A DNA stretch of 6,356 bases, from positions 1 through 6,356 of the forward strand of contig JALOMX010000122.1 of NCBI GenBank assembly GCA_025455245.1. Reading direction: 5' to 3'. Both the position numbers and the translations under genes were made by a program. The DNA comes from Chitinophagaceae bacterium (GTDB lineage Bacteria; Bacteroidota; Bacteroidia; Chitinophagales; Chitinophagaceae). The notes under the pieces were generated by a model. That model made no database searches. It was not told the origin of the DNA and saw nothing but the letters and a program-made list of their open reading frames with translations. Each line of letters starts with the position of its first letter. The first letter of the stretch is position 1. This document shows positions 1 to 6,223 of the stretch, one piece after another.

Positions 1-662
1 GCAGGTGAAAAACACCAGAAATTCATGCTGACAGGGCTATTTGCAGGTACTTCATGTTCACCGGCTTCATCACGATAAACCACTTTCCCATCCTTCCATC
101 CTATTTCTGTTCTTTCATTAATACTTACAAGGTTGTCCTGTTCATCGGTTGCGCATACCCCACGACTAACCGTTCCATGTTCGCTTAATGTTTTACTTAA
201 AGTATAACCAATGATGCCCCATGTTTGGTCATTGCAGCCGTTTACACAAAAATCATGTGCTTTTGCAAAGCCATCATAACCGTAAAAATCATCGGCATTA
301 ATTACCACAAAATTTTCCTGTACTACATTTCTCGAACACAATACCGCATGTGCAGTACCCCAGGGTTTCATTCTGTCAGCAGGTACATTAAAACCTTCGG
401 GCAGATAATCTGTAAGCGACTGATATGCATAGTCTGTTTTTATCCTCCCTGAAAGTTTAGGCTCCATAATGGCCTTGAAAGCTTCTGCAAATTCTTCACG
501 TATAATAAATACCACCTTACCAAAGCCTGCTTTGATGGCATCATAAATTGAATAATCCATTATGGTTTCACCAAACGGACCAAACCCTTCTACCTGTTTC
601 ATGCTACCATAGCGGCTTGCCATTCCGGCTGCCAATATTACGAGTGTTGGTTTTTGTGCCAT
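1..662 (-). CDS. Nucleotidyltransferase (sugar-1-phosphate NTP-transferase type), 3'-truncated by window edge
   Basis: The frame is open for 220 codons from the ATG at 662-660 to the left edge, so the C-terminus is missing. Near the N-terminus, LAAGMASRYGSMKQ (residues 10-23) is the glycine-rich nucleotide-binding loop, with R17 and K22 in the places of the conserved Arg and Lys. GTAHAVL (102-108) and NADDFYG (122-128) follow; D124 and D125 are the likely metal and sugar-nucleotide ligands. NERTEI (182-187) and MNFWCF (213-218) match the later part of the GT-A-like fold. By family knowledge such cytosolic enzymes transfer a nucleotidyl group from an NTP to a sugar phosphate or similar phosphorylated substrate; the substrate cannot be read from this sequence. 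The full family length is roughly 300 residues, so about a quarter is absent. The gene is transcribed divergently from the PLP enzyme and has its own -7-like box. An adjacent phosphotransferase or sugar-pathway gene could lie beyond the edge. Confidence 0.85.
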   Translation of the reverse strand, partial: MAQKPTLVILAAGMASRYGSMKQVEGFGPFGETIMDYSIYDAIKAGFGKVVFIIREEFAEAFKAIMEPKLSGRIKTDYAYQSLTDYLPEGFNVPADRMKPWGTAHAVLCSRNVVQENFVVINADDFYGYDGFAKAHDFCVNGCNDQTWGIIGYTLSKTLSEHGTVSRGVCATDEQDNLVSINERTEIGWKDGKVVYRDEAGEHEVPANSPVSMNFWCFSP

Positions 663-669
663 ATACTTG
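662..669 (+). promoter_or_regulatory. Possible -7 promoter box for the PLP-dependent enzyme
   Basis: TATACTTG differs from TAnnTTTG at one position. It sits about 30 bases before the GTG at 700, and a transcript starting near 675 would give a normal short leader to that codon. It overlaps the first base of the divergent nucleotidyltransferase ATG, so the two genes would have nearly face-to-face promoters. No clear -33 element is visible. The assignment is inferred from position and one-mismatch similarity only. Confidence 0.3.
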
Positions 670-684
670 TTTTCTTTACCAAAA

Positions 685-696
685 ATTTGCGCAAAT
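685..696. repeat. 12-bp perfect palindrome ATTTGCGCAAAT, possible operator
   Basis: ATTTGCGCAAAT is perfectly self-complementary. It overlaps the minus-strand -7 box at 692-699 and lies between the two divergent start codons. A symmetric site here could bind a dimeric regulator controlling one or both genes. AT-rich short palindromes also occur by chance, and no regulator gene is visible nearby. Confidence 0.3.
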
Positions 697-699
697 ATA
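692..699 (-). promoter_or_regulatory. Bacteroidota -7 promoter box for the nucleotidyltransferase
   Basis: Read on the minus strand this is TATATTTG, an exact match to the Bacteroidota -7 consensus TAnnTTTG. It lies 30 bases upstream of the ATG at 662, giving a predicted leader of roughly 20-25 bases. No TTTG/TTG element is seen at the usual spacing of about 19-21 bases further upstream; the nearest TTG is about 26 bases away. The call therefore rests on the -7 box and its position. Confidence 0.5.
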
Positions 700-1605
700 G
701 TGGAGATAAAAGGTTTTGATGTTGGCAACGATTTCTTAACAAAGGAATGGCTGCAAACCATTCAATGGTCAGCAGGAACTGAAGATGTTATGCTTCCCGA
801 TATCCTCAGGCTTGATCTCATCCATCCACTCATATCAGGCAATAAATGGTTAAAGCTTGAAGGATGGATAGAAGCATTTAATAATTCACATGCAAAAGGT
901 ATTGTAACGACGGGGGGATTGTGGAGCAATTTTTTACATGCCTGTGGGTATGCATGTTTTATGCATAAAATCCCGCTGCATGTTCTGATTAAAGGAAATG
1001 CAAACATGCACAACCCTATGCTTGATGATTTGAAAAGATGGAATGTTGAAATCACATTCATCCACAGACATCAGTTTTACGATACATCTTTCGGACAAGA
1101 TATTGCTCATGCCAAAGGCTTCTTCTATATCCCCATGGGCGGCGATGGAGAACAGGGGGAGAAAGGAGTAATCAGGTGGATGAATGCACTACCCCTTAAA
1201 CAATATGATATACTGTGTTGCGCATCGGGAACCGGAACAACTGCATCCGGAATTGCAAAAAGTAATATTGCCTTTAATAATTTATGGGTCTTTGACCCGG
1301 GAACGGGAGATGAATCCATTCAACAAAAATGTAATGAACTTTCAACATTGATTCCGGAGAAAAATATCCGGCTATTTCAATTGAAAAACAGGTTTGGAAA
1401 ATTAACACCGGCACTTGAAGCCTTTATGATTCATTGGTTTAACCAAACCAATATTCCGCTCGACTTCGTTTACACAGCACCCATGTGTTTTAGGTTGCAG
1501 TCAATGTTAGCAGCAGGTGAAATGAGAAAGGAGTGCAGCATACTGATCGTTCACACAGGAGGGCTGCAAGGAAACCGGTCCCACCCATTGTTACCCAAAG
1601 GATAA
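700..1605 (+). CDS. PLP-dependent enzyme, 1-aminocyclopropane-1-carboxylate deaminase/D-cysteine desulfhydrase family
   Basis: This is a fold-type II PLP enzyme of the tryptophan synthase beta superfamily. Numbered from the GTG at 700 (301 aa), LRLDLIHPLISGNKWLKL holds the PLP-binding lysine K49. TTGGLWSNFL holds S76 and N77, where the family usually reads SNH or SNQ. SGTGTT (176-181) is the phosphate-binding loop, and HTGGLQGN (285-292) near the C-terminus is highly characteristic. Relatives open ACC to 2-oxobutyrate and ammonia, or degrade D-cysteine to pyruvate, sulfide and ammonia; the substrate here is undetermined. The start is uncertain. The same frame opens at TTG 667 (312 aa), which collides with the divergent start and the candidate -7 box. 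The next ATG, at 790, would begin just before the conserved LRLDLIHP motif. GTG 700 places the catalytic lysine where the family has it (K51 in Pseudomonas ACC deaminase). No Shine-Dalgarno site is evident. It converges on the receptor gene, with a 51-base gap. Confidence 0.85.
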   Translation: MEIKGFDVGNDFLTKEWLQTIQWSAGTEDVMLPDILRLDLIHPLISGNKWLKLEGWIEAFNNSHAKGIVTTGGLWSNFLHACGYACFMHKIPLHVLIKGNANMHNPMLDDLKRWNVEITFIHRHQFYDTSFGQDIAHAKGFFYIPMGGDGEQGEKGVIRWMNALPLKQYDILCCASGTGTTASGIAKSNIAFNNLWVFDPGTGDESIQQKCNELSTLIPEKNIRLFQLKNRFGKLTPALEAFMIHWFNQTNIPLDFVYTAPMCFRLQSMLAAGEMRKECSILIVHTGGLQGNRSHPLLPKG

Positions 1606-1667
1606 CCGGGCAGGACCGTATTCGCACAAAATCGCCTTTTTTGACGGGCAGATTAATTAATTGCCCC
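1606..1667. other. Convergent intergenic gap with a short inverted repeat at the receptor stop codon
   Basis: Only 51 bases separate the two convergent stop codons. A GGGCA/TGCCC inverted repeat (1647-1651 and 1663-1667) spans the receptor stop codon with an AT-rich 11-base centre. There is a T6 run on the plus strand at 1639-1644, but no strong GC hairpin directly before it. A bidirectional terminator is expected here by layout, yet the sequence does not show a convincing one. Confidence 0.3.
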
Positions 1668-4092
1668 CATCCATTTTTACACGGTTTTGCTCTTCACCGG
1701 CACCACCATTTTTACGACGATTCTGTGGTCCCTGTATAGGTTTGCCAAACCGGTAAGTAAAGCTCATATAAACCGTACGGTTATCCCATTGACTACGCAC
1801 ATCAACATCAACAGTTCCATATTGACTGCTGCCCCTGAACATCTGAAGATCAAAAGGATCGCGCAGGTTCAACCGAAGACTACCTTTACCCTTCATGATT
1901 TGCTTGCTTGCCGCAAAACTGATCTGTCCCATGGATTCGGATGTAAATACGCCCTCCTGTGTTTTACTGCGATAAAAAGCACTCATCTCAGCACCCCACC
2001 CTTTTTTGAATTTAAAGTTATTTTGTATGTTGGCCAGGAATCCGGGTGCATCTAATTTTACTTCAGTACCATTAATCGGGCCTTCGAACTTATTATAAAA
2101 TCCGTTCATATATACATTGGTAGTCCACCATTTGGTAACGGGCATTCCTGCCGATACACTTAAACCAATTTGTTGCTGCTTTGCTATATTGCTCATCTGA
2201 ACATAGGTGGAATTGCTGGCATCGTCCTGTTCAAGCACCTGCATGATAATATCTGATGTGTTTGTGTAGTTGAGCGTTGTGGTAAGAAATCCTTTGAATG
2301 TATGACTCAGGTCGATATTGTGGCTGAACTGAGGCTTGAGATAAGGATTACCAACCTGATATGTATACTTATCAATGAAAAAGTAAAATGGGTTCATATC
2401 CTGATAGCTTGGACGCTGAATACGACGGCCATAGCTTGCGGTAAACTGATTGTTGTCGTTCTGCTTGTAGGAAACGAATGCCGTTGGAAAAAGCTGCGTG
2501 TAATTTCGATCAAAGGTTTCGCCGGTGGTTACCTGATTGCCCTCGCCTATCGTATTTTCAAGACGCAGTCCCAATTGCCCGCTCCACTTCTTATTGAATT
2601 GCTTGCTTGCATTCACGTAAGCGGCATTTATGTTTTCAGTGTATTTAAAACGGTTTGATCTTTCTTCATCAAGCACCCATTCATCGTTAATTAAATTTTC
2701 ATACACTGCATCATTATCTGTTATAACATAACTGCTTTTTATACCGGCTTCCAATTTCATCCGGTTCTTCAGCGGGTGAACATAATCCACCTTAACACTG
2801 CCTATTTTTATGGTGCTGGGCATGGTGCTTTTTAAAATTTCATCAGATGCATTGGGTTGACCATTTTTATCATAAAAGTAGCTTGATAGTAATTGTTCAT
2901 TAAAATTATCATAAGCAATGTAATCAGCATCGGCACTTATTTCACGTCCGGTACTGTCAAACTGATGACGGAAATTGAAATTAATTCCGGCGTTCTTCCA
3001 CAAGCCTTCTGATATGCTGTTTGCATTCATTTGAGTCTGAACCTCACCAAGCGGATCTTTTATGTAAGTCACCCCGTTCGATTCATTTTCGCTTGGGTTG
3101 TACATCCCGGTCAGTACAATTCCGTAGGTTGTTTTTTTACTTGCAAAAAGGTCCATCCCGAGTTTCAGGGTTTGCGGCTGACGAACACTTTGCATTTTTG
3201 AATGTTGGTCGAAATAGCTTGTGGTATGCCCTGCAGCATCAACAAACCGGCGGTTAATATCCATTTCATTCATACCGCCATTGTAGTTGTAGCTATAGTT
3301 GGCAAAAACATTTATTTTATCTTTTCTGAAATTCAGGTTGAGTGCGTCGTTGCTCCTGAATTCATTCCCCATACCCGCGCCAAGGGTAACGGAGCCATTA
3401 AATCCCCGTGCTTTATTCTTTTTGGTTTTTATATTGATAACACCAGCATTTCCGGCAGCATCAAATTTGGCCGGAGGGTTGGTCATTACCTCAAGCTGAT
3501 CAAGTTGTGAACTTGGAAGGCTCCGCAACAGATTGGTTACTTCGGTTGCACTCAGCATGGTTGGTTTACCGTCAATCATGATCATTACACCGCTTTTTCC
3601 CTTAAGGCTGATGTTGCCGTCTTTGTCAACCATCACACCCGGTGTACGTTCAAGCACCTCTAACGCCGTAATACCAACATTACCCGGAGAGGCATCTACA
3701 TTGACCACCATCCGGTCAATTTTTTGCTCGATCAAAGGCTTTTTGCCTGTAACAACCACTTCATCGAGCTTTTTGGTATCCTGTGTCAATAAAAATTCCG
3801 GCAGTTTAACGGAAGATTTCACCTCAATCATATCGGACCATTGGGCTTTGTACCCTACGGCAGAAATGCTCAATTTATAAGTGCCTGATTTGGGTACCGT
3901 AAGTTCAAATAAGCCGTCCTTGTTTGCAGCTATGCTGTTAAGTTTTGTATTGTCAATAGCATGCAGGGAGACGGTGGCGCCTTCAATGGGTTTGCCGGCA
4001 TCGGTAACTTTTCCCGAAATCCTAAGTGCGTTTTGCGCAAAAATGAATCCTGAAAAGATCAGGAAAAAGCAGATAGTTAAAATGGCTTTCAT
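1657..4092 (-). CDS. Outer-membrane beta-barrel receptor (TonB-dependent-receptor-like, carboxypeptidase-regulatory-like N-terminal domain)
   Basis: The 811-residue product starts at the ATG at 4092-4090. This start gives a proper signal peptide, MKAILTICFFLIFSGFIFAQ, with likely cleavage after the Ala or Gln near residues 19-20. An upstream in-frame ATG at 4155 would bury the signal behind 21 charged and polar residues. Residues about 23-105 form a carboxypeptidase-regulatory-like beta-sandwich (ISGKVTDAGKPIEGATV, ending near LPEFLL). LDEVVVTGKKP (109-119) is the usual linker before the plug domain (about 120-225, with ERTPGVMVDKDGNISLKG and GNAGVINIKT). The rest is a barrel rich in alternating aromatic residues, like the OMP_b-brl_3 family, with a final strand ending FTYRFG at 778-783. 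A 28-residue charged periplasmic tail follows, with RRK and EEQNRVK. Such proteins sit in the outer membrane and take up siderophores, oligomers or other ligands with TonB-ExbBD; the ligand is unknown. No SusD-like partner or regulator is adjacent, so a SusCD polysaccharide locus is unlikely. The gene appears monocistronic. Confidence 0.88.
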   Translation of the reverse strand: MKAILTICFFLIFSGFIFAQNALRISGKVTDAGKPIEGATVSLHAIDNTKLNSIAANKDGLFELTVPKSGTYKLSISAVGYKAQWSDMIEVKSSVKLPEFLLTQDTKKLDEVVVTGKKPLIEQKIDRMVVNVDASPGNVGITALEVLERTPGVMVDKDGNISLKGKSGVMIMIDGKPTMLSATEVTNLLRSLPSSQLDQLEVMTNPPAKFDAAGNAGVINIKTKKNKARGFNGSVTLGAGMGNEFRSNDALNLNFRKDKINVFANYSYNYNGGMNEMDINRRFVDAAGHTTSYFDQHSKMQSVRQPQTLKLGMDLFASKKTTYGIVLTGMYNPSENESNGVTYIKDPLGEVQTQMNANSISEGLWKNAGINFNFRHQFDSTGREISADADYIAYDNFNEQLLSSYFYDKNGQPNASDEILKSTMPSTIKIGSVKVDYVHPLKNRMKLEAGIKSSYVITDNDAVYENLINDEWVLDEERSNRFKYTENINAAYVNASKQFNKKWSGQLGLRLENTIGEGNQVTTGETFDRNYTQLFPTAFVSYKQNDNNQFTASYGRRIQRPSYQDMNPFYFFIDKYTYQVGNPYLKPQFSHNIDLSHTFKGFLTTTLNYTNTSDIIMQVLEQDDASNSTYVQMSNIAKQQQIGLSVSAGMPVTKWWTTNVYMNGFYNKFEGPINGTEVKLDAPGFLANIQNNFKFKKGWGAEMSAFYRSKTQEGVFTSESMGQISFAASKQIMKGKGSLRLNLRDPFDLQMFRGSSQYGTVDVDVRSQWDNRTVYMSFTYRFGKPIQGPQNRRKNGGAGEEQNRVKMDGGN

Positions 4093-4131
4093 GTGTGATC
4101 TGTTTTTTGTGTGAGTAAGAAAATTCAGAGG

Positions 4132-4139
4132 CAAACTTA
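4132..4139 (-). promoter_or_regulatory. -7 promoter box for the outer-membrane receptor gene
   Basis: Read on the minus strand this is TAAGTTTG, an exact match to TAnnTTTG, 40 bases upstream of the ATG at 4092. The implied leader is about 30-35 bases, A-rich near the start codon (ACAAAAAACAG) and without a Shine-Dalgarno core, as is common in Bacteroidota. The box supports the start at 4092 over 4155, because the longer reading frame would run through the promoter. No properly spaced -33 TTG is seen. Confidence 0.5.
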
Positions 4140-4184
4140 CTACCTTGCATTGCATAGTACATAGCTATACAATGGGAACGGTTG

Positions 4185-4216
4185 AAAAACAATGCTGAAT
4201 GGTCGGCAGAGACCAT
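4185..4216 (-). terminator. Weak candidate terminator behind lgt
   Basis: ATGGTC (4199-4204) and GACCAT (4211-4216) form a perfect 6-bp stem with a 6-base loop, 51 bases past the lgt stop. On the minus strand a T5 run (4189-4185) comes only after a 9-base spacer, longer than a good intrinsic terminator has. It could be a weak terminator or a chance hairpin. Confidence 0.3.
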
Positions 4217-4266
4217 GAATCAGTAACCGATAAAAAGTTGCAGTTGAAATGTTAGCGGAACATCAC

Positions 4267-5571
4267 CTACCGGGAAACCTTAACCGGAACAGCTTTTCTC
4301 CGGAGCAGAATAATTGAAAGCCCCAAAAGCATTAAAACAAGTGCAATAATTTCGGCCTGAGTCGGATTCCAGAATCCCAACTTGTAGGTAGTATTTACCC
4401 GTATTTTTTCAATCAGGAAACGTTCAAATCCATTCAGGAGTAAATAAAGACCGAAAAGCATGCCGGGAGCGGTTATTTTTTTGCGTAAGCCCCAAAGGAC
4501 AAAGAAAATGGCAAGCCCCATCAGGGTTTCATAAAAAGGTGTAGGGAAAACAGGGTTAGGTAAATAACGACACCATTGCCCTTCGCAACCATCAAGGGGC
4601 ACACCGTCACTTAAAACATTATTGGGATAGGTATATGCCACCATCCAGGTTGGCATCCATGAAGGCGCTTGGAATGAAGCATGCATTACATCATCGGAAG
4701 AGAGTACTTCTTTGGTTCCTGCAAGCGACTGCTGATGGTAAGCAAGGTACTTTGTTACGGTATCTTTATAAGCAGTCCCCTCAGCCAAAACGGCTTTACC
4801 ATCGGTGGTTGCCACATAAGCGCTGTTCAGAATACCCCAATCGCCATCACCCGCTACCTGACAACCAATCCGCCCGATAGCATATGCTAAAATAAGCGCA
4901 GGGCCGAAAGAGTCGGTCAGGTGCCAAAGGTTGATTTTATGCTTACGGGCATACCAGATGATGGCCGCACCTGCACAAATAAGGCCTCCGTAAAAAGTAA
5001 GTCCGCTGAAAGAGGTAAGGGAACCAATAGGATCAGCGATCAGATCGTCCCAGTTTTCGAGGTTATGGAAAATTTTTGCGCCGCCAAATCCAAAAAGGGC
5101 CGCCATAATGATCATATCTCCCACCCTTTCATGTGGCCATACCCGAAGGGTACGCTTTTCCGGTTTGGGCAGTTTGGTTTTATTGCCCGTATACCATTTA
5201 TAACCTGCAAAACCAAGAGCCAATAAAATACCCAAAGCCATATTTCCCTGACCCGAAAGCAGATAGGATTGAGGGTCTGCCAAAGCATTTTCCTTATCAA
5301 GGAGGATGCCCAGGAATTTCCATCCGAATAAAAAACCGAAAAAGCCATTCCAGAGCACTTCGCTCAAATCGGCGCCTTTTCCTACTTCAATTTGCGTTTC
5401 GGTAAAATGAAGCCAACCATTTGCCTGTCTTCTTCTTAACTCCATGGTTAATGTAATGGCAGCTGCAACAAATGCAAAAGCTACCATCAGCCCAAAACTG
5501 TTTACAAGTTTGAACATGGGCCACTCAACTCCCAAAACCTCTTTGAAAAAGAAATAAAGATTAGGATACAT
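4267..5571 (-). CDS. lgt: Prolipoprotein diacylglyceryl transferase (Lgt), long Bacteroidota-type form
   Basis: Lgt transfers diacylglycerol from phosphatidylglycerol to the lipobox cysteine of prolipoproteins in the inner membrane, the first step of lipoprotein maturation. The 434-residue product is far longer than E. coli Lgt (291). Hydrophobic segments lie near residues 23-43, 76-92, 108-124, 151-166, 189-207, 222-236, 348-361, 368-381 and 405-423. The signature is SGLTFYGGLI (188-197), then GRIGCQVAGDGDWG (233-246), with R234 matching the essential E. coli R143. FERFLIEKIR (382-391) supplies R384 and E388, matching R239 and E243. Much of the extra length is a periplasmic insert at about 248-345, with a cysteine pair in GCEGQWC (328-334) before PNPVFPTPFYET. 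Several positions differ from E. coli: Y194 replaces H103 and C237 replaces N146; I recall this as typical of Bacteroidota Lgt. The start at 5571 has a promoter box about 50 bases upstream. Lipoproteins dominate Bacteroidota outer membranes, so the gene is probably essential. Confidence 0.95.
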   Translation of the reverse strand: MYPNLYFFFKEVLGVEWPMFKLVNSFGLMVAFAFVAAAITLTMELRRRQANGWLHFTETQIEVGKGADLSEVLWNGFFGFLFGWKFLGILLDKENALADPQSYLLSGQGNMALGILLALGFAGYKWYTGNKTKLPKPEKRTLRVWPHERVGDMIIMAALFGFGGAKIFHNLENWDDLIADPIGSLTSFSGLTFYGGLICAGAAIIWYARKHKINLWHLTDSFGPALILAYAIGRIGCQVAGDGDWGILNSAYVATTDGKAVLAEGTAYKDTVTKYLAYHQQSLAGTKEVLSSDDVMHASFQAPSWMPTWMVAYTYPNNVLSDGVPLDGCEGQWCRYLPNPVFPTPFYETLMGLAIFFVLWGLRKKITAPGMLFGLYLLLNGFERFLIEKIRVNTTYKLGFWNPTQAEIIALVLMLLGLSIILLRRKAVPVKVSR

Positions 5572-5621
5572 GATTGAACGATCGGATTAATAGTGCGCAA
5601 TGGTACAAAAAAGAAACGTGG

Positions 5622-5629
5622 CAAAAGTA
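5622..5629 (-). promoter_or_regulatory. -7 promoter box for lgt
   Basis: Read on the minus strand this is TACTTTTG, an exact TAnnTTTG match, about 51 bases upstream of the lgt ATG. It lies just past the terminator of the bacilliredoxin gene (5636-5669), which fits lgt having its own promoter rather than being co-transcribed. No -33 TTG is present at the usual spacing. Confidence 0.5.
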
Positions 5630-5635
5630 CCGGAT

Positions 5636-5669
5636 AAAAAATGACCTTTCCCGGAAAACAGGAAAGGCC
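5636..5669 (-). terminator. Intrinsic terminator of the bacilliredoxin gene
   Basis: On the minus strand, CCTTTCC and GGAAAGG (plus positions 5661-5667 and 5645-5651) form a 7-bp stem around a 9-base loop. A mismatch and one more G-C pair extend its base. A run of six T follows four bases after the stem (plus A5636-A5641). It lies about 27 bases past the bacilliredoxin stop codon and just before the lgt promoter, so it separates the two transcription units. On the plus strand only a T4 run follows, so it is probably one-directional. Confidence 0.7.
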
Positions 5670-5693
5670 CTTTTAATCGGTATTTCTGATTGC

Positions 5694-6107
5694 TCAGCAA
5701 TATTGTTCAAATGCAGCAATCAGATTGCTTGCAATCATTTGCGGGGGACGGCCTTCTATCTGATGACGCTCGATCATATGGACGAGGTTACCATCTTTAA
5801 ACAGCGCGATAGCCGGTGAAGATGGCGGATAAGGCAACATATACTCGCGCACTTTGCTAACGGCTTCATAATCAAAACCGGCGAAGCTTGTGGTAAGGTG
5901 ATCTGGTTTTTTGGGTGTATTGTGCACTGCCATTAAAACGCCCGGACGGGCAGAACCCGCACTGCAACCACAAACGCTATTGATCATCACGAGGGTAGTT
6001 CCGCTTTCTTTCATCTGATTTTCGACATCCTGAGCTGTCAATAATTCTTCGAATCCATTTTCTGTAAGTTCTGCCTTCATCGGCTCAACAATTTCTGCTG
6101 GATACAT
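5694..6107 (-). CDS. BrxA/BrxB-family bacilliredoxin (YphP/YqiW-like, CGC active site)
   Basis: The 137-residue product is close to the length of B. subtilis YphP and YqiW (about 145). SVCGCSAGSARP (44-55) contains the CGC active site, C46 and C48, with the family's SAGxARP continuation. The middle and C-terminal parts also match: YPPSSPAIALFKDG (93-106), MIERHQIEGR (111-120) and a terminal cysteine, FEQYC. There is no signal peptide, so it is cytosolic. In the family, the first cysteine attacks protein mixed disulfides with bacillithiol and restores the protein thiol after oxidative stress; a weak isomerase activity has also been reported for YphP. Its presence suggests, but does not prove, that the organism makes bacillithiol or a related thiol. 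The ATG at 6107 gives the start MYPAEIVEPMK. It has its own terminator downstream, and a terminator-like hairpin upstream separates it from whatever lies to the right. Confidence 0.92.
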   Translation of the reverse strand: MYPAEIVEPMKAELTENGFEELLTAQDVENQMKESGTTLVMINSVCGCSAGSARPGVLMAVHNTPKKPDHLTTSFAGFDYEAVSKVREYMLPYPPSSPAIALFKDGNLVHMIERHQIEGRPPQMIASNLIAAFEQYC

Positions 6108-6150
6108 ATTTAAACTTTTAAATTTTTTCTTATAAACCTTTTTGACGCTG

Positions 6151-6158
6151 CAAAGTTC
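6151..6158 (-). promoter_or_regulatory. Possible -7 promoter box for the bacilliredoxin gene
   Basis: Read on the minus strand this is GAACTTTG, one mismatch from TAnnTTTG, 43 bases before the ATG at 6107. Partly overlapping it is a 5-bp hairpin, TCAGG/CCTGA (6157-6161 and 6166-6170), with a TTTT loop. The nearest TTG upstream is about 27 bases away, too far for a normal -33 element. This is weaker than the other boxes in the window. Confidence 0.3.
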
Positions 6159-6199
6159 AGGTTTTCCTGATTAACCCATGCTTTACAATAAGCTAAAGT

Positions 6200-6223
6200 A
6201 AAAATCTTTCCATTTTCGGAAAG
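6200..6223 (-). terminator. Terminator of a minus-strand gene beyond the right edge
   Basis: On the minus strand, CTTTCC and GGAAAG (plus positions 6218-6223 and 6206-6211) form a perfect 6-bp stem around a 6-base loop, followed after one A by T5 (plus A6200-A6204). It has the same CTTTCC/GGAAAG stem core as the terminator at 5636-5669. It would end transcripts entering from the right before the bacilliredoxin promoter. Confidence 0.55.

Noticed and set aside
225..452. 75-codon plus-strand reading frame inside the nucleotidyltransferase
   Set aside because: It is antisense to a well-conserved coding frame; its cysteine- and isoleucine-rich product resembles no family.
2302..3880. Several plus-strand reading frames of 66-118 codons opposite the receptor gene
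   Set aside because: All are antisense shadows of the receptor frame; none has a recognisable domain or start context.
1657..4092. SusC-type polysaccharide utilisation receptor
   Set aside because: There is no SusD-like lipoprotein, glycosidase or anti-sigma/ECF pair next to it, and 811 residues with this domain order fits the smaller barrel family better.
4093..4155. Longer start of the receptor gene at 4155 (832 aa)
   Set aside because: It would put 21 polar residues before a textbook signal peptide and run through an exact TAnnTTTG promoter box; the ATG at 4092 is preferred.
4144..4170. Short repeats and ATAGCTAT palindrome upstream of the receptor promoter
   Set aside because: The ATGCA direct repeat and the 8-bp palindrome are short, imperfectly placed and within chance expectation for AT-rich intergenic DNA.
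4635..5405. Overlapping reading frames on both strands within lgt
   Set aside because: lgt is unmistakable across the whole interval; these are out-of-frame shadows without conserved motifs.
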